Position numbers and translations under genes: made by a program. This document shows, one piece after another, positions 1 through 6,464 of a stretch of 14,250 nucleotides of DNA. The stretch lies in assembly GCA_964554185.1 (NCBI GenBank), contig CAZKNJ010000046.1, positions 1-14,250 on the forward strand, in the 5' to 3' direction. Position 1 is the stretch's first letter. Every line of letters starts with the position of its first letter. This DNA is from CAZKNJ01 sp964554185 (GTDB taxonomy: Bacteria; 4484-113). The notes under the pieces were generated by a model, which ran no database searches, was not told where the DNA came from, and saw only the letters and a program-made list of their open reading frames with translations.

Positions 1-285
1 GCGGAAGTACTCCAGGCTGCGGGCGAGGGCGTAGGAGTTCGGCGGGATTTCGCAGACGGGGGCTCTGAGCGCGGTGAACATGTTGGCGTCAAAGGCCTTG
101 GGGTCGAGGAAGTCGCCGAGTAGGTAGTTGTTGAACACTCGGAAATCGTCAGCCACGCGCAGGTCGTAGCCGTAGGCGGACAGCCCGTAGGAAACCACAC
201 CGTCGCGCATTTGCTCCGGCGCAAAGGGCTCAATCATGCGGTGCTGGCGCACCATCTCGCGAATCCAGCTGTCGGGTTTTATCAT
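1..285 (-). CDS. dcd: dCTP deaminase, N-terminal half (runs off left edge)
   Basis: Ninety-five N-terminal residues are visible; the family is usually about 190 residues, so roughly half is missing at the window edge. The enzyme deaminates dCTP to dUTP in the cytoplasm, feeding dTMP synthesis. What is seen: an N-terminal IKPDSWIREM segment, RMIEPF at 16-21, the strongly conserved SYGLSAYGYDLRV block at 32-44, DPKAFD at 61-66 and PPNSYALARSLEYFR at 81-95. These match the bacterial Dcd pattern in order and spacing. The ATG at 285-283 is chosen because the protein then starts as the family does; no good Shine-Dalgarno sequence precedes it. The catalytic region further downstream is outside the window, so a bifunctional dCTP deaminase/dUTPase cannot be excluded. 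It is the last visible gene of a minus-strand series after rmuC and the 29-residue gene. Confidence 0.93.
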   Translation of the reverse strand, partial: MIKPDSWIREMVRQHRMIEPFAPEQMRDGVVSYGLSAYGYDLRVADDFRVFNNYLLGDFLDPKAFDANMFTALRAPVCEIPPNSYALARSLEYFR

Positions 286-310
286 AAGCGTGTTGGGGCA
301 CGAGCACCCG

Positions 311-361
311 GCCCGCCACTGGCGGGCGGATTCAGCGCCGTAGGTTGTCAACGGGGCGCTG
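311..361 (-). other. Two adjacent GC-rich inverted repeats between the microprotein gene and dcd
   Basis: Positions 311-317 and 321-327 form a perfect 7-bp stem (GCCCGCC/GGCGGGC) with a 3-nt loop. Positions 333-339 and 355-361 form another perfect 7-bp stem (CAGCGCC/GGCGCTG) with a 15-nt loop. Both lie in the 78-bp gap just after the stop of the 29-residue gene and before dcd. Neither is followed by a T-run on the minus strand, so they are not classic intrinsic terminators. They may fold in the mRNA and affect stability or partial termination, or be chance in GC-rich DNA. Confidence 0.3.
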
Positions 362-363
362 TC

Positions 364-453
364 TTACTTCTTGGCGCCCTTGGGGCGCATGATGAACAGG
401 ACGATCGCCACTACGATCAGCGCCACCACGACGCCGATTTGCCATGTAGCCAT
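364..453 (-). CDS. 29-residue single-pass membrane microprotein
   Basis: A complete 29-residue frame with ATG at 453-451 and TAA at 366-364. It begins MATWQIG, continues with about 15 consecutive hydrophobic residues (GVVVALIVVAIVLFIM, residues 7-22) and ends in a basic tail RPKGAKK. This is the layout of a bitopic small membrane protein with a cytoplasmic, positively charged C-terminus. A strong Shine-Dalgarno sequence (AAAGGGGGAG, 468-459) lies 5 nt before the start, and a -10-like box lies at 487-482, so it looks independently expressed rather than a chance frame. I do not recognise a family. Neighbours are rmuC upstream (stop at 503) and dcd downstream, both unrelated in function. A possible role is a regulatory or accessory subunit of a membrane complex, but nothing in the sequence shows this. 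Confidence 0.7.
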   Translation of the reverse strand: MATWQIGVVVALIVVAIVLFIMRPKGAKK

Positions 454-481
454 TCGCACTCCCCCTTTGGATGGATGAGAG

Positions 482-487
482 ATTCTA
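482..487 (-). promoter_or_regulatory. Putative -10 box for the 29-residue microprotein gene
   Basis: The minus strand reads GCTAGAAT, with TAGAAT at 487-482, 28 nt before the ATG and just downstream of the rmuC stop. No convincing TTGACA-like -35 box is seen 16-18 nt upstream. It is supported by its similarity to -10-like boxes before ispG, sppA, the 240-residue gene and the synthetase operon. Confidence 0.4.
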
Positions 488-502
488 GCAAAACGCGGCG
501 GT

Positions 503-1555
503 TTACGTATCGGGCGGAGGAGGATCGGCGGGGAGGGCGGACGATTCGCCGCCGCTCAACCGGCCGTACTGCTCCAGCCTGAACGCGAAATCGGAGAAGT
601 GCTTGCCGACTTCGTCGTACTTGTTGGATGCGTTCCTGATATGCGTGCCGAGTTTGCCGAAGTCCTCCTGGGCGGCGCCTAGGTCCTTCACCAGCGCGCC
701 CAGCTGCTCGCGGATGGCCTTGGCGTGCTCCGAGACCTTCAGCCCGCGCAGGCCGTACGCAAGCGCGACAAGGTAGGCGTAGAAGGTGAAGGGGCTGACG
801 GGAATGACCTTGTAACGGTAGGAGTAGTCCAGCAGGGTCTCGCCACCAACCTCGGTGTTTACCGCTTCGTAATAGACGTTCTCCGCCGGGATATACATCA
901 GCGCGAAGTCAACAGTGCCCAGCTCCGGCTTGATGTACTTCGTGCGAATCTCGTCCACGCGCGCCTTGACATCCTTCATGAAGTCGCGCCGGGCGCGGTT
1001 CTTGCCCTCGTCGGTTTCCTCACTGAGGATGCGCTCAAAGGACGGGAGCGGAAACTTGCTGTCTATGGGCACGAGCCCGTCGGGCAGCTTCACAATGGCA
1101 TCCACCCGCTCGGCGCCCAGAGAATACTGGGTTTCGTAATGTTCGGGCGGAAGGACATTGCCCAGGAGCTGCTCGAGCAGGACTTCGCCCAGGCCGCCGC
1201 GGGCTTTGGGCGCTTTCAGCAGCTCTTTGAAGCTGACAACGTCCTTAGCGAGGTCTTCCACCCTTCTCTCAGCTTCAACCACACGGGTGAGGCCTTCCGC
1301 GACCTTGCCCAACCGGCTCGCCACGGAGTTCTCCCCTCCCTGCAGGCTCGTCTGCAAGGTCCGGGATAGAGACTCGACCGTCTGGCTGAGTTGGCCAGCG
1401 GAGCCGACAACCTTGCCGACCTCCCCCTTGAGGTCGCTGATATCGAGCGCGGGCGGCTCAGGCTGAGGGCGCTTCAGCAACAGATACAGGTTCGCCACCG
1501 AGACGATTCCCACGATGCACACGAAGATGAGAGTGACGATGACTAGGGCGTCCAT
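503..1555 (-). CDS. rmuC: RmuC-family DNA recombination protein (350 aa)
   Basis: RmuC proteins are membrane-anchored, coiled-coil proteins with a nuclease-like fold that limit DNA inversions and rearrangements at short inverted repeats; the biochemical activity is not settled. Seen here: an N-terminal transmembrane helix (residues 3-27), a heptad-like region at about 40-113, then the RmuC core with RGGLGEVLLEQLL (119-131), VDAIVKLPDG (151-160) and PIDSKFPL (163-170). D152 with D165/K167 resembles a D...DxK nuclease-type motif. A second helical segment follows (about 274-330), then a proline-rich tail. The frame is open further upstream to 1678, but the ATG at 1555 is chosen because AAGGAGGAG (1567-1559) sits 3 nt before it and the membrane anchor follows directly. 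At 350 aa it is shorter than the E. coli protein (475 aa), mostly in the coiled coil. Divergently transcribed from ispG. Confidence 0.93.
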   Translation of the reverse strand: MDALVIVTLIFVCIVGIVSVANLYLLLKRPQPEPPALDISDLKGEVGKVVGSAGQLSQTVESLSRTLQTSLQGGENSVASRLGKVAEGLTRVVEAERRVEDLAKDVVSFKELLKAPKARGGLGEVLLEQLLGNVLPPEHYETQYSLGAERVDAIVKLPDGLVPIDSKFPLPSFERILSEETDEGKNRARRDFMKDVKARVDEIRTKYIKPELGTVDFALMYIPAENVYYEAVNTEVGGETLLDYSYRYKVIPVSPFTFYAYLVALAYGLRGLKVSEHAKAIREQLGALVKDLGAAQEDFGKLGTHIRNASNKYDEVGKHFSDFAFRLEQYGRLSGGESSALPADPPPPDT

Positions 1556-1558
1556 CCG

Positions 1559-1567
1559 CTCCTCCTT
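1559..1567 (-). promoter_or_regulatory. Ribosome binding site that decides the rmuC start
   Basis: AAGGAGGAG on the minus strand lies 3 nt before the ATG at 1555-1553. It favours this start over the upstream in-frame start at 1678, which would place the gene start inside divergent ispG and add 41 residues before the membrane anchor. Confidence 0.8.
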
Positions 1568-1591
1568 GCCGTTTAGGGCCTGGCACTCCGC

Positions 1592-1598
1592 TATAATA
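1592..1598. promoter_or_regulatory. Overlapping divergent -10 boxes for ispG (plus) and rmuC (minus)
   Basis: The sequence GCTATAATAGC at 1590-1600 reads as a perfect TATAAT on the plus strand (1592-1597) and as TATTAT on the minus strand (1598-1593). Plus-strand transcription would start near 1603-1606, at or next to the GTG of ispG. Minus-strand transcription would start near 1586, giving rmuC a leader of about 30 nt that contains its ribosome binding site. A TTGCCG at 1566-1571 is 20 nt from the plus -10, too far for a standard -35. If both boxes are used, RNA polymerase could not occupy both at once. Confidence 0.5.
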
Positions 1599-1605
1599 GC
1601 ATCCC

Positions 1606-2727
1606 GTGGCGCCAGCGGAGTACAAGCCTCTCTTTCCCCCGACGCTGCCGGTGAAGCGGCTGCCCAGCACCTACGCACGCCGCCGGGAGGTCGCCATCGG
1701 CTCGGTGACTATCGGCGGGGACAACGCTGTCGCTGTGCAGTCCATGACCAACACTGATACTTCTGATGTGGACGCCACGGTTGCGCAGATTCGACGCTTG
1801 GAGGAGGTCGGATGCGAGATTGTGCGGGTCGCCGTGCCCGACCGCCGAAGCGCGGAGGCGCTCCCCGCCATCAAGGAGGCAATCAGCCTACCGCTGGTGG
1901 CGGACATCCACTTCAACCCGGAGCTGGCATTGGCCGCGCTGGAGGCGGGGGTGGATAAGCTACGCCTGAACCCGGGAAACATCAGCACCCGGGAGCGCCT
2001 GGAGCCGATTGCCAGAGAGCTGGCGCGGCGCGGGACGCCCGTGCGCGTCGGCGCGAATGCCGGGAGCATCCCCAGCGACCTGAAAATCGTGTACGAGCGA
2101 GACCCGGTGGCGGCCATCGTGCAAGGTGCGCATCGCTACGTGGAGATGCTGCAGGAGTTCGGCGTCTCCAACATCGTGGTGGCGCTGAAGAGCAGTGACG
2201 TTCCTACTACCGTGGAGAGCTACCGCAAGTTCGCCAGCGAATGCGACCTGCCGTTGCACATCGGCATCACTGAGGCCGGCCCGGGGATAACCGGCGCAGC
2301 CCGCAGCGCCGTGGGCATTGGCATCCTGCTGACGGAAGGGCTGGGGGATACGCTGCGCGTCAGCATCTCCGGTGACCCGGTGGACGAAATCACTGTCTGC
2401 CGCGAGATACTATCTTGCCTGGGGCTAGCACGTGCCCCCAGGCTTATCGCTTGCCCCACCTGCGCCCGGGCAGAGTTTGACGTGCCGGCGGTCGCCGAGC
2501 GGATTCGCGGCGAGCTGATGAAGCTGCAGCGGCCGGTGACAGTGGCGGTGATGGGCTGCGTGGTCAACGGGCCCGGCGAGGCCGAAGAAGCAGATTTGGG
2601 CCTGGTGGGCTCCGGCGGGAAGTTTGTGCTGTACGTGCGCGGCAAGATGGCCGCCAAAGACCTGGAGCTGGACGAGGCGGTGCAGCGGCTGATAACCAAA
2701 ATCGATTCAATGGAGACCGCTCCGTGA
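1606..2727 (+). CDS. ispG: 4-hydroxy-3-methylbut-2-en-1-yl diphosphate synthase (IspG/GcpE)
   Basis: This cytoplasmic [4Fe-4S] enzyme reduces methylerythritol cyclodiphosphate to HMBPP, the penultimate step of the MEP isoprenoid pathway. Seen: AVAVQSMTNTDTSDVDAT (41-58), PLVADIHF (96-103), LRLNPGNI (119-126) and VRVGANAGS (147-155) in the TIM barrel. The C-terminal Fe-S domain has CPTC (C283, C286) and MGCVVNGPGE (C318 and the catalytic-type E325), with the same 7-residue spacing as E. coli C305/E312. Length of 373 aa is normal. No Shine-Dalgarno is visible. The GTG at 1606 lies 8 nt after a TATAAT and could be a leaderless start; the GTG at 1651 (giving MKRLPSTYARRREVAIG) fits the usual N-terminus better and is an alternative. 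The stop overlaps the next gene (TGATG). Family assignment is very sure, the exact start is not. Confidence 0.95.
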   Translation: MAPAEYKPLFPPTLPVKRLPSTYARRREVAIGSVTIGGDNAVAVQSMTNTDTSDVDATVAQIRRLEEVGCEIVRVAVPDRRSAEALPAIKEAISLPLVADIHFNPELALAALEAGVDKLRLNPGNISTRERLEPIARELARRGTPVRVGANAGSIPSDLKIVYERDPVAAIVQGAHRYVEMLQEFGVSNIVVALKSSDVPTTVESYRKFASECDLPLHIGITEAGPGITGAARSAVGIGILLTEGLGDTLRVSISGDPVDEITVCREILSCLGLARAPRLIACPTCARAEFDVPAVAERIRGELMKLQRPVTVAVMGCVVNGPGEAEEADLGLVGSGGKFVLYVRGKMAAKDLELDEAVQRLITKIDSMETAP

Positions 2728-3443
2728 TGGACCTGCCGCGCGTCTCACTAATCATCCCGGCCTACAACGAAGCGCCGACGGTCGGCGAGGTGTTGCGGGT
2801 CGCTGCGGCTTCCGGGCTCTTTCACGAGATAATCCTCGTGGACGACGGCAGTTCCGATGGCACCAGCCGGGCGTATGAGCAGGCCCGTGAGCATGCTGCA
2901 AGCCAGTACGACCCCGCGCGGGTGCCGCCGGACATCCGGCTGGTGAGCCACCCGCGCAATATGGGCAAAGCTGTCGCCATGCGCGACGGGCTGCAGCTTG
3001 CCACCGGCAACATCGTCATGTTCATTGACGCCGACCTGCTTGGCCTGAAGCCGGAGCACATGAAAGCCATGCTCGCGCCGCTGCTGGATGACAGCGACTA
3101 CCGCTCCAGCCTGGGCGTCTTCGTCGGCGGGCGCGCGGCCACCACTATGGCGCAGAAGATCGCGCCCTTCATCAGCGGCCAGCGGGCGTGCTTCCGCGAT
3201 GACCTCCAGGGATTCAAGGCCTGGGAGCGAGTGGGCTTCGGGGTCGAAACCGCGCTCAACCGTTACCTGCAGGAGAAGAACGTGAAGGTGCGCGTGGTGG
3301 AGCTGGAGAACCTGACGCACCGGATGAAAGAGGAGAAGCGCGGCGCGGTGCGCGGCTTTGGGGCGCGGCTGAAGATGTACTGGGACATTCTCACTACCTG
3401 GGTTCAAAGCAAGTTCACACGGTATTCGGGGGACGCACGATGA
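2727..3443 (+). CDS. Family 2 glycosyltransferase (GT-A fold, 238 aa)
   Basis: Predicted cytoplasmic transferase moving a sugar from a nucleotide sugar to a lipid, glycerate or glycan acceptor. Seen: SLIIPAYNEAPTVGEVL (7-23) and the nucleotide-binding VDDGSSDGT (38-46). HPRNMGKAVAMRDGL (75-89) precedes the DxD-type metal site MFIDADL (98-104). SGQRA (150-154) is followed by a basic helical segment at the C-terminus. There is no clear membrane helix, unlike many GT2 synthases. The fold is certain; acceptor and sugar are not. The overall layout resembles polyprenyl-phosphate or glycerate glycosyltransferases, but I cannot choose. The ATG at 2727 overlaps the ispG stop by 1 nt, with GGAG at 2712-2715; a GTG immediately before it (2724) would add one residue. 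Its stop overlaps the next start by 4 nt (ATGA), so it is probably translationally coupled to both neighbours. With IspG upstream, a prenyl-phosphate acceptor is tempting but unproven. Confidence 0.88.
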   Translation: MDLPRVSLIIPAYNEAPTVGEVLRVAAASGLFHEIILVDDGSSDGTSRAYEQAREHAASQYDPARVPPDIRLVSHPRNMGKAVAMRDGLQLATGNIVMFIDADLLGLKPEHMKAMLAPLLDDSDYRSSLGVFVGGRAATTMAQKIAPFISGQRACFRDDLQGFKAWERVGFGVETALNRYLQEKNVKVRVVELENLTHRMKEEKRGAVRGFGARLKMYWDILTTWVQSKFTRYSGDAR

Positions 3444-4615
3444 GAGCTTTCCGCATTGCTGCGATGGTCGCGCTGGCGCTCCTGGCTTTCGCCGCCGCCG
3501 CATCGGCAGCTACGCCGGTGCGCGAGTTCCAGATCGTCATTGAGAACACGGTGAACGGGCGGATATTCGTATGGGAAGATGGCAAGTCGGTTGAGATTGG
3601 TAAGGTGCTCGCGCCCTGCGGCTCAGTTAGCCGGGAAGGGTTCACCGCCAGCAGTTGGGCGCCGGACAGCTCGGTGTGCGCCACCGCAGTGAACGCCATC
3701 CATCTGAAAATTGCCAACAACCTGGAGACGGCGCGGGGCATACTAATCACACTCCAGCCACGCGAGTTCCTGGACTTCGATCCGGCGAACTACGGGAGCT
3801 ACTTCTCGCAAAGCTCGTCCATCTTCACGGACATACCCGCTGGGAGTGGCATCTTTGGCGGCATGTATGCGCCGCTGGTGGGAAGCAAGCTGGAAGTAGC
3901 GCATACACTTCCCGCGAAGCTGCGAGAAGTCGTGGAGTACGGCGTACTTACGCAGGAGTTCGGGAAAGACGGTTCGTCTTTGCCGCAAGCGCTTCCTGCG
4001 GACTACATGCCGAGCGAAGGCGACGCCTTCATCATCACGGTCACGCGCCAGGCGGACATTGACTACGTTGAGTTTGACAACTCCTTCGGCGGATACATCA
4101 CGGTCAAGCGCATCGGGCAGGAGCCCGAGGTTATCGGGCAGGTGCTCAAGCCGGTGGCAGGTGTCGGGCGCTTCGGCGGGACGGTGTATGCCCGGGTCGG
4201 CCGCATCCGCGCCAACCACCCCGGCGTGATTGACATCAGCACTTCGCCCATGGGCGAAATCGGCGGCTTCCAGATCATCCCGCGCAAGCATGCGATGAGC
4301 CCGGAGATGACCTTCGCGCGGACGCTCACGCAGTGGATGGTGGTAGGCCCGATTGACGGGCGGAACCCCAGTTGGGAGGGGCTGCCACCGCTGTTCTGCG
4401 CGCACCTCTATCCCAGCTACCTGCCGCTGCTCGACAGCGAGCCAGGAATGGATGAGGTAAGCGCGCTGAACCGGCTGCTGTCGCGGTTCTATGTAGTCGG
4501 ACGCATGCGCGGCAGCGAGGAATGGGGGCCGCTGCCCAGCGTCACCGGGCGGGTGGACGACGCGCTCGTAGACCTCGGCGCCATCCGCATCTACTTCCCA
4601 CTGCCTGCCGACTAG
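3440..4615 (+). CDS. Secreted protein of unknown function with an internal tandem domain duplication (391 aa)
   Basis: Residues 1-23 form a clear Sec signal peptide (MRAFR, hydrophobic stretch, ASA before ATP), so the product is probably exported. I do not recognise the family. Two similar blocks are visible: block 1 at about 30-110 (IENTVNGRIFVWEDGKSVEI, then GKVLAPCGSV, and LITLQPREF at its end) and block 2 at about 207-285 (FDNSFGGYITVKRIGQEPEV, then GQVLKPVAGVG, and GFQIIPRKH at its end). The shared elements are an N-x(2,3)-G turn, hydrophobic strand, xIGxVLxP, and a terminal I-x-P-R. This suggests two beta-rich domains that arose by duplication. Three cysteines (C60, C80, C320) could include a C60-C80 pair. 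Start has GGGGGACG about 4 nt before the ATG and overlaps the glycosyltransferase stop by 4 nt. The stop directly abuts the stop of the convergent gene. Confidence 0.85.
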   Translation: MRAFRIAAMVALALLAFAAAASAATPVREFQIVIENTVNGRIFVWEDGKSVEIGKVLAPCGSVSREGFTASSWAPDSSVCATAVNAIHLKIANNLETARGILITLQPREFLDFDPANYGSYFSQSSSIFTDIPAGSGIFGGMYAPLVGSKLEVAHTLPAKLREVVEYGVLTQEFGKDGSSLPQALPADYMPSEGDAFIITVTRQADIDYVEFDNSFGGYITVKRIGQEPEVIGQVLKPVAGVGRFGGTVYARVGRIRANHPGVIDISTSPMGEIGGFQIIPRKHAMSPEMTFARTLTQWMVVGPIDGRNPSWEGLPPLFCAHLYPSYLPLLDSEPGMDEVSALNRLLSRFYVVGRMRGSEEWGPLPSVTGRVDDALVDLGAIRIYFPLPAD

Positions 4616-5338
4616 TTAGAAGAAGGTCTTCTTCTGGACGGTAGCGGTGCTGGCCAACTCGCCGTCGTGGTAGTAGTTGCTCTCCCTGACCATCCACCTT
4701 CCGTTAAGGAACTGGAATTGGATCTCGAAGACCATCTCCGAAGAACTGTGGTCTATGGTGGCACTGCACGGGTAGTCTTTAGAGAAGGCGTCATCGTACA
4801 TCCAGGTGATTGCCGTCATCACCTCTTCGGGCTTCTCTTCACCAGCATTCTCATCGGTCGCCTTACGCAAGTAGTAGTAGTGCTCAGCCGTCAGCCGCCC
4901 GGAGTCGTCAAACTCTGCGACCCATCTTGTCGCCCCTGCGCTGAAGTAGCCATACCAGCTGCCGCCGTGCACCGGACCGTTCCCGAAGCTGTGCCGGGCG
5001 AGCTTGCCCGTATCATCGCGCAGCTCGATCGTCCTCTTGGTTTCATCCAACCACTCAAGACTGTAAGCCCTGCCTGCCCGGAAAAGGGCAAAAGAAGCTG
5101 GGTTGAATGTAATGCCCATTTGGCGTGGGATGCCCAGATTCTCGATGATAGGCGGTTCGGTGTCTTTACGGTAATCCAGCCAAAGCTCAACATCCGGTTC
5201 GGCAGGAAGCAGCCATGGGTTAGCAGCCCGGATTGCACTGAGTTCCGCCTTGCTCACCGGCTCGTTAGCTGCTGCCGGAGCGTAACAGACAAGTACGAAC
5301 AGGGCTGCGGTTAGCAGGCCTGCGATTCCTCGTGTCAT
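4616..5338 (-). CDS. Secreted protein of unknown function (240 aa)
   Basis: A Sec signal peptide covers about residues 1-25 (MTRG, hydrophobic run, APAAA before NEPV); the LFVLVC stretch is not a good lipobox. The mature part is acidic and aromatic-rich, with short repeated turns of the DDTGKL, DDSGRL and YHDGEL type followed by aromatic or hydrophobic residues. These loosely recall MORN-like or wide-spaced YD-type beta-hairpins, but are too few to name a family. The frame is open to an ATG at 5395. The start at 5338 is chosen because GGAGGT (5351-5346) lies 7 nt before it, the signal peptide starts there, and a TATAAT at 5363-5358 lies between the two candidates. Downstream of sppA on the same strand but with its own apparent promoter. 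Function unknown. Confidence 0.8.
   Translation of the reverse strand: MTRGIAGLLTAALFVLVCYAPAAANEPVSKAELSAIRAANPWLLPAEPDVELWLDYRKDTEPPIIENLGIPRQMGITFNPASFALFRAGRAYSLEWLDETKRTIELRDDTGKLARHSFGNGPVHGGSWYGYFSAGATRWVAEFDDSGRLTAEHYYYLRKATDENAGEEKPEEVMTAITWMYDDAFSKDYPCSATIDHSSSEMVFEIQFQFLNGRWMVRESNYYHDGELASTATVQKKTFF
4618..4635. other. Palindrome at the junction of two convergent genes
   Basis: AGAAGAA (4618-4624) and TTCTTCT (4629-4635) form a perfect 7-bp stem with a GGTC loop. It starts within the stop codon of the minus-strand gene and 3 nt after the plus-strand gene's stop. No T-run follows on either strand, and part of it encodes the last residues (KKTFF) of the minus-strand protein, so a bidirectional terminator role is only possible. 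Confidence 0.25.
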
Positions 5339-5357
5339 CTTCCCCACCTCCGAGTCC

Positions 5358-5363
5358 ATTATA
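5358..5363 (-). promoter_or_regulatory. Putative -10 box for the 240-residue secreted protein gene
   Basis: The minus strand reads TTGCGGTATAAT, with TATAAT at 5363-5358, 19 nt before the chosen ATG and followed by the ribosome binding site at 5351-5346. No clear -35 box. It sits in the 87-bp gap after the sppA stop and shares TGCGGTA[T/G]AAT with the box before sppA. Confidence 0.45.
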
Positions 5364-5425
5364 CCGCAATGCTTAATCTGGGGATGAAGCAGCAAACTGA
5401 CCTGCGCGGAGGATAGCCATAGAAA

Positions 5426-6391
5426 TCACCGGACACCCACGCCCAGGTCCCGCAGAAGCATGCTACGGGCCAGCACCTCCAGCGCGGTTGAGGGCGCGAT
5501 GAAGCTATCGGTTATGCTGCCACGGGAGTTGGAGCCAAGCATACTGAAGAGGTCAAACATGCTTTTCTTGCGTTCAAAGGGCACGACCTTCGCGTCTTTG
5601 GGTAAGCCGGCAAGCTCCCTCGCTTTGTCCTTAGCCGCTTCCAGTCCGCCAAGTTCATCGGCCAGCTTGAGCTGCACCGCGGTCTCGCCGGTGTAGATCA
5701 TGCCGGTAGCCAGCTTGCGCACTTCGTCAAGTTCCATAGACCGCCCGGTTGCCACTGCTTGAATAAACTGCTCGTGCACCTGGTCGAGCATCTGCTGGAG
5801 CATCTGGCGCTCGTTGTCTTTCATCGGGCGCGTGGGGCTACCGATGTCCTTGAATTCCCCCGCTTTGACGGTGTCGCTGCGGACGCCGTACTTCTCCATC
5901 AGCCCGGAAAACTCCATCACGTCAAACAGCACGCCGATGCTGCCGGTGAGAGTGCTGGGGCTGGTGAAGATGTAGCTGGCGGGGGAGGAGATGTAGTAGC
6001 CGCCGCTGGCGCAGACATCGCCCATGCTTACCACCACCGGCTTGTCCGCTTTGACTTTGACGATTTCGTCGTAAATCTCGTTGCTGGCCGCGGCGCTTCC
6101 CCCGGGGGAGTTTATGCGCAGCAGGACAGCCTTGATGTCGGCGGATGTACGCGCCTTCTCCAGAGCCTGCACCAGCTCTACGGACGAGACTGTCATCCCG
6201 GACCACGGCGATGAGCCCGCAGCGGAGTCGCCCATGATGGTGCCTTCCACATAGATAAGCGCCACTCGGTCGCCGCTGCCGGGGAAGCTGTCGCCGTGCG
6301 TGATGCCCGCCAGCATGTACTTGCCGATGAGGGCGATGACGACGACAAGGATGATGAAGACCACAAGACCGGTTGTGAAGCTCTTTTTCAT
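5426..6391 (-). CDS. sppA: Signal peptide peptidase SppA, short single-domain type (321 aa)
   Basis: SppA is a membrane-anchored Ser-Lys protease that degrades leftover signal peptides after secretion. Seen: an N-terminal transmembrane helix (about 8-30), then VALIYVEGTI (43-52), RINSPGGSAAASNEIYDEI (92-110) and the nucleophile motif GDVCASGGYYI (124-134, catalytic S129). TGSIGV follows at 149-154, then AGEFKDIGSPTR (177-188). K181 lies 52 residues after S129, the same spacing as Ser147/Lys199 of Bacillus SppA, so it is the likely general base. Length fits the half-size, tetramer or octamer-forming SppA rather than the 600-residue E. coli form. The ATG at 6391 is chosen over the upstream in-frame start at 6457 because AGGTGCGG precedes it and the membrane helix follows. 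Divergent from the synthetase operon. Confidence 0.95.
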   Translation of the reverse strand: MKKSFTTGLVVFIILVVVIALIGKYMLAGITHGDSFPGSGDRVALIYVEGTIMGDSAAGSSPWSGMTVSSVELVQALEKARTSADIKAVLLRINSPGGSAAASNEIYDEIVKVKADKPVVVSMGDVCASGGYYISSPASYIFTSPSTLTGSIGVLFDVMEFSGLMEKYGVRSDTVKAGEFKDIGSPTRPMKDNERQMLQQMLDQVHEQFIQAVATGRSMELDEVRKLATGMIYTGETAVQLKLADELGGLEAAKDKARELAGLPKDAKVVPFERKKSMFDLFSMLGSNSRGSITDSFIAPSTALEVLARSMLLRDLGVGVR

Positions 6392-6414
6392 ATCCGCACC
6401 TGTATGGTGCGAGG

Positions 6415-6420
6415 ATTCTA
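6415..6420 (-). promoter_or_regulatory. Putative -10 box for sppA
   Basis: The minus strand reads AGTGCGGTAGAAT, with TAGAAT at 6420-6415, 23 nt before the ATG at 6391. No convincing -35 box. It lies in the 99-bp divergent region, 45 bp from the plus-strand box at 6465-6470. Confidence 0.4.
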
Positions 6421-6464
6421 CCGCACTACGGAGTTGGGGCCGCCAAGCCGCCGCCAAACTTCGC

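Noticed and set aside
211..582. Plus-strand open frame (123 codons) across the dcd/microprotein/rmuC ends
   Set aside because: It crosses three minus-strand genes in a meaningless frame and is rich in His, Arg and Gly with no domain.
2748..3503. Long open frame (251 codons) on the minus strand opposite the glycosyltransferase gene
   Set aside because: It is antisense to a gene with clear family motifs, has low-complexity His/Arg/Ala-rich content typical of reverse-strand frames in GC-rich DNA, and no recognisable domain.
5339..5395. Longer N-terminus for the 240-residue secreted protein (start at 5395)
   Set aside because: The added 19 residues would precede a good signal peptide and overlap the TATAAT at 5363-5358; the internal ATG at 5338 has a strong ribosome binding site.
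6392..6457. Longer N-terminus for SppA (start at 6457)
   Set aside because: The extra 22 residues precede the membrane anchor and would lie over the putative -10 box at 6415-6420; the ATG at 6391 has a better ribosome binding site.
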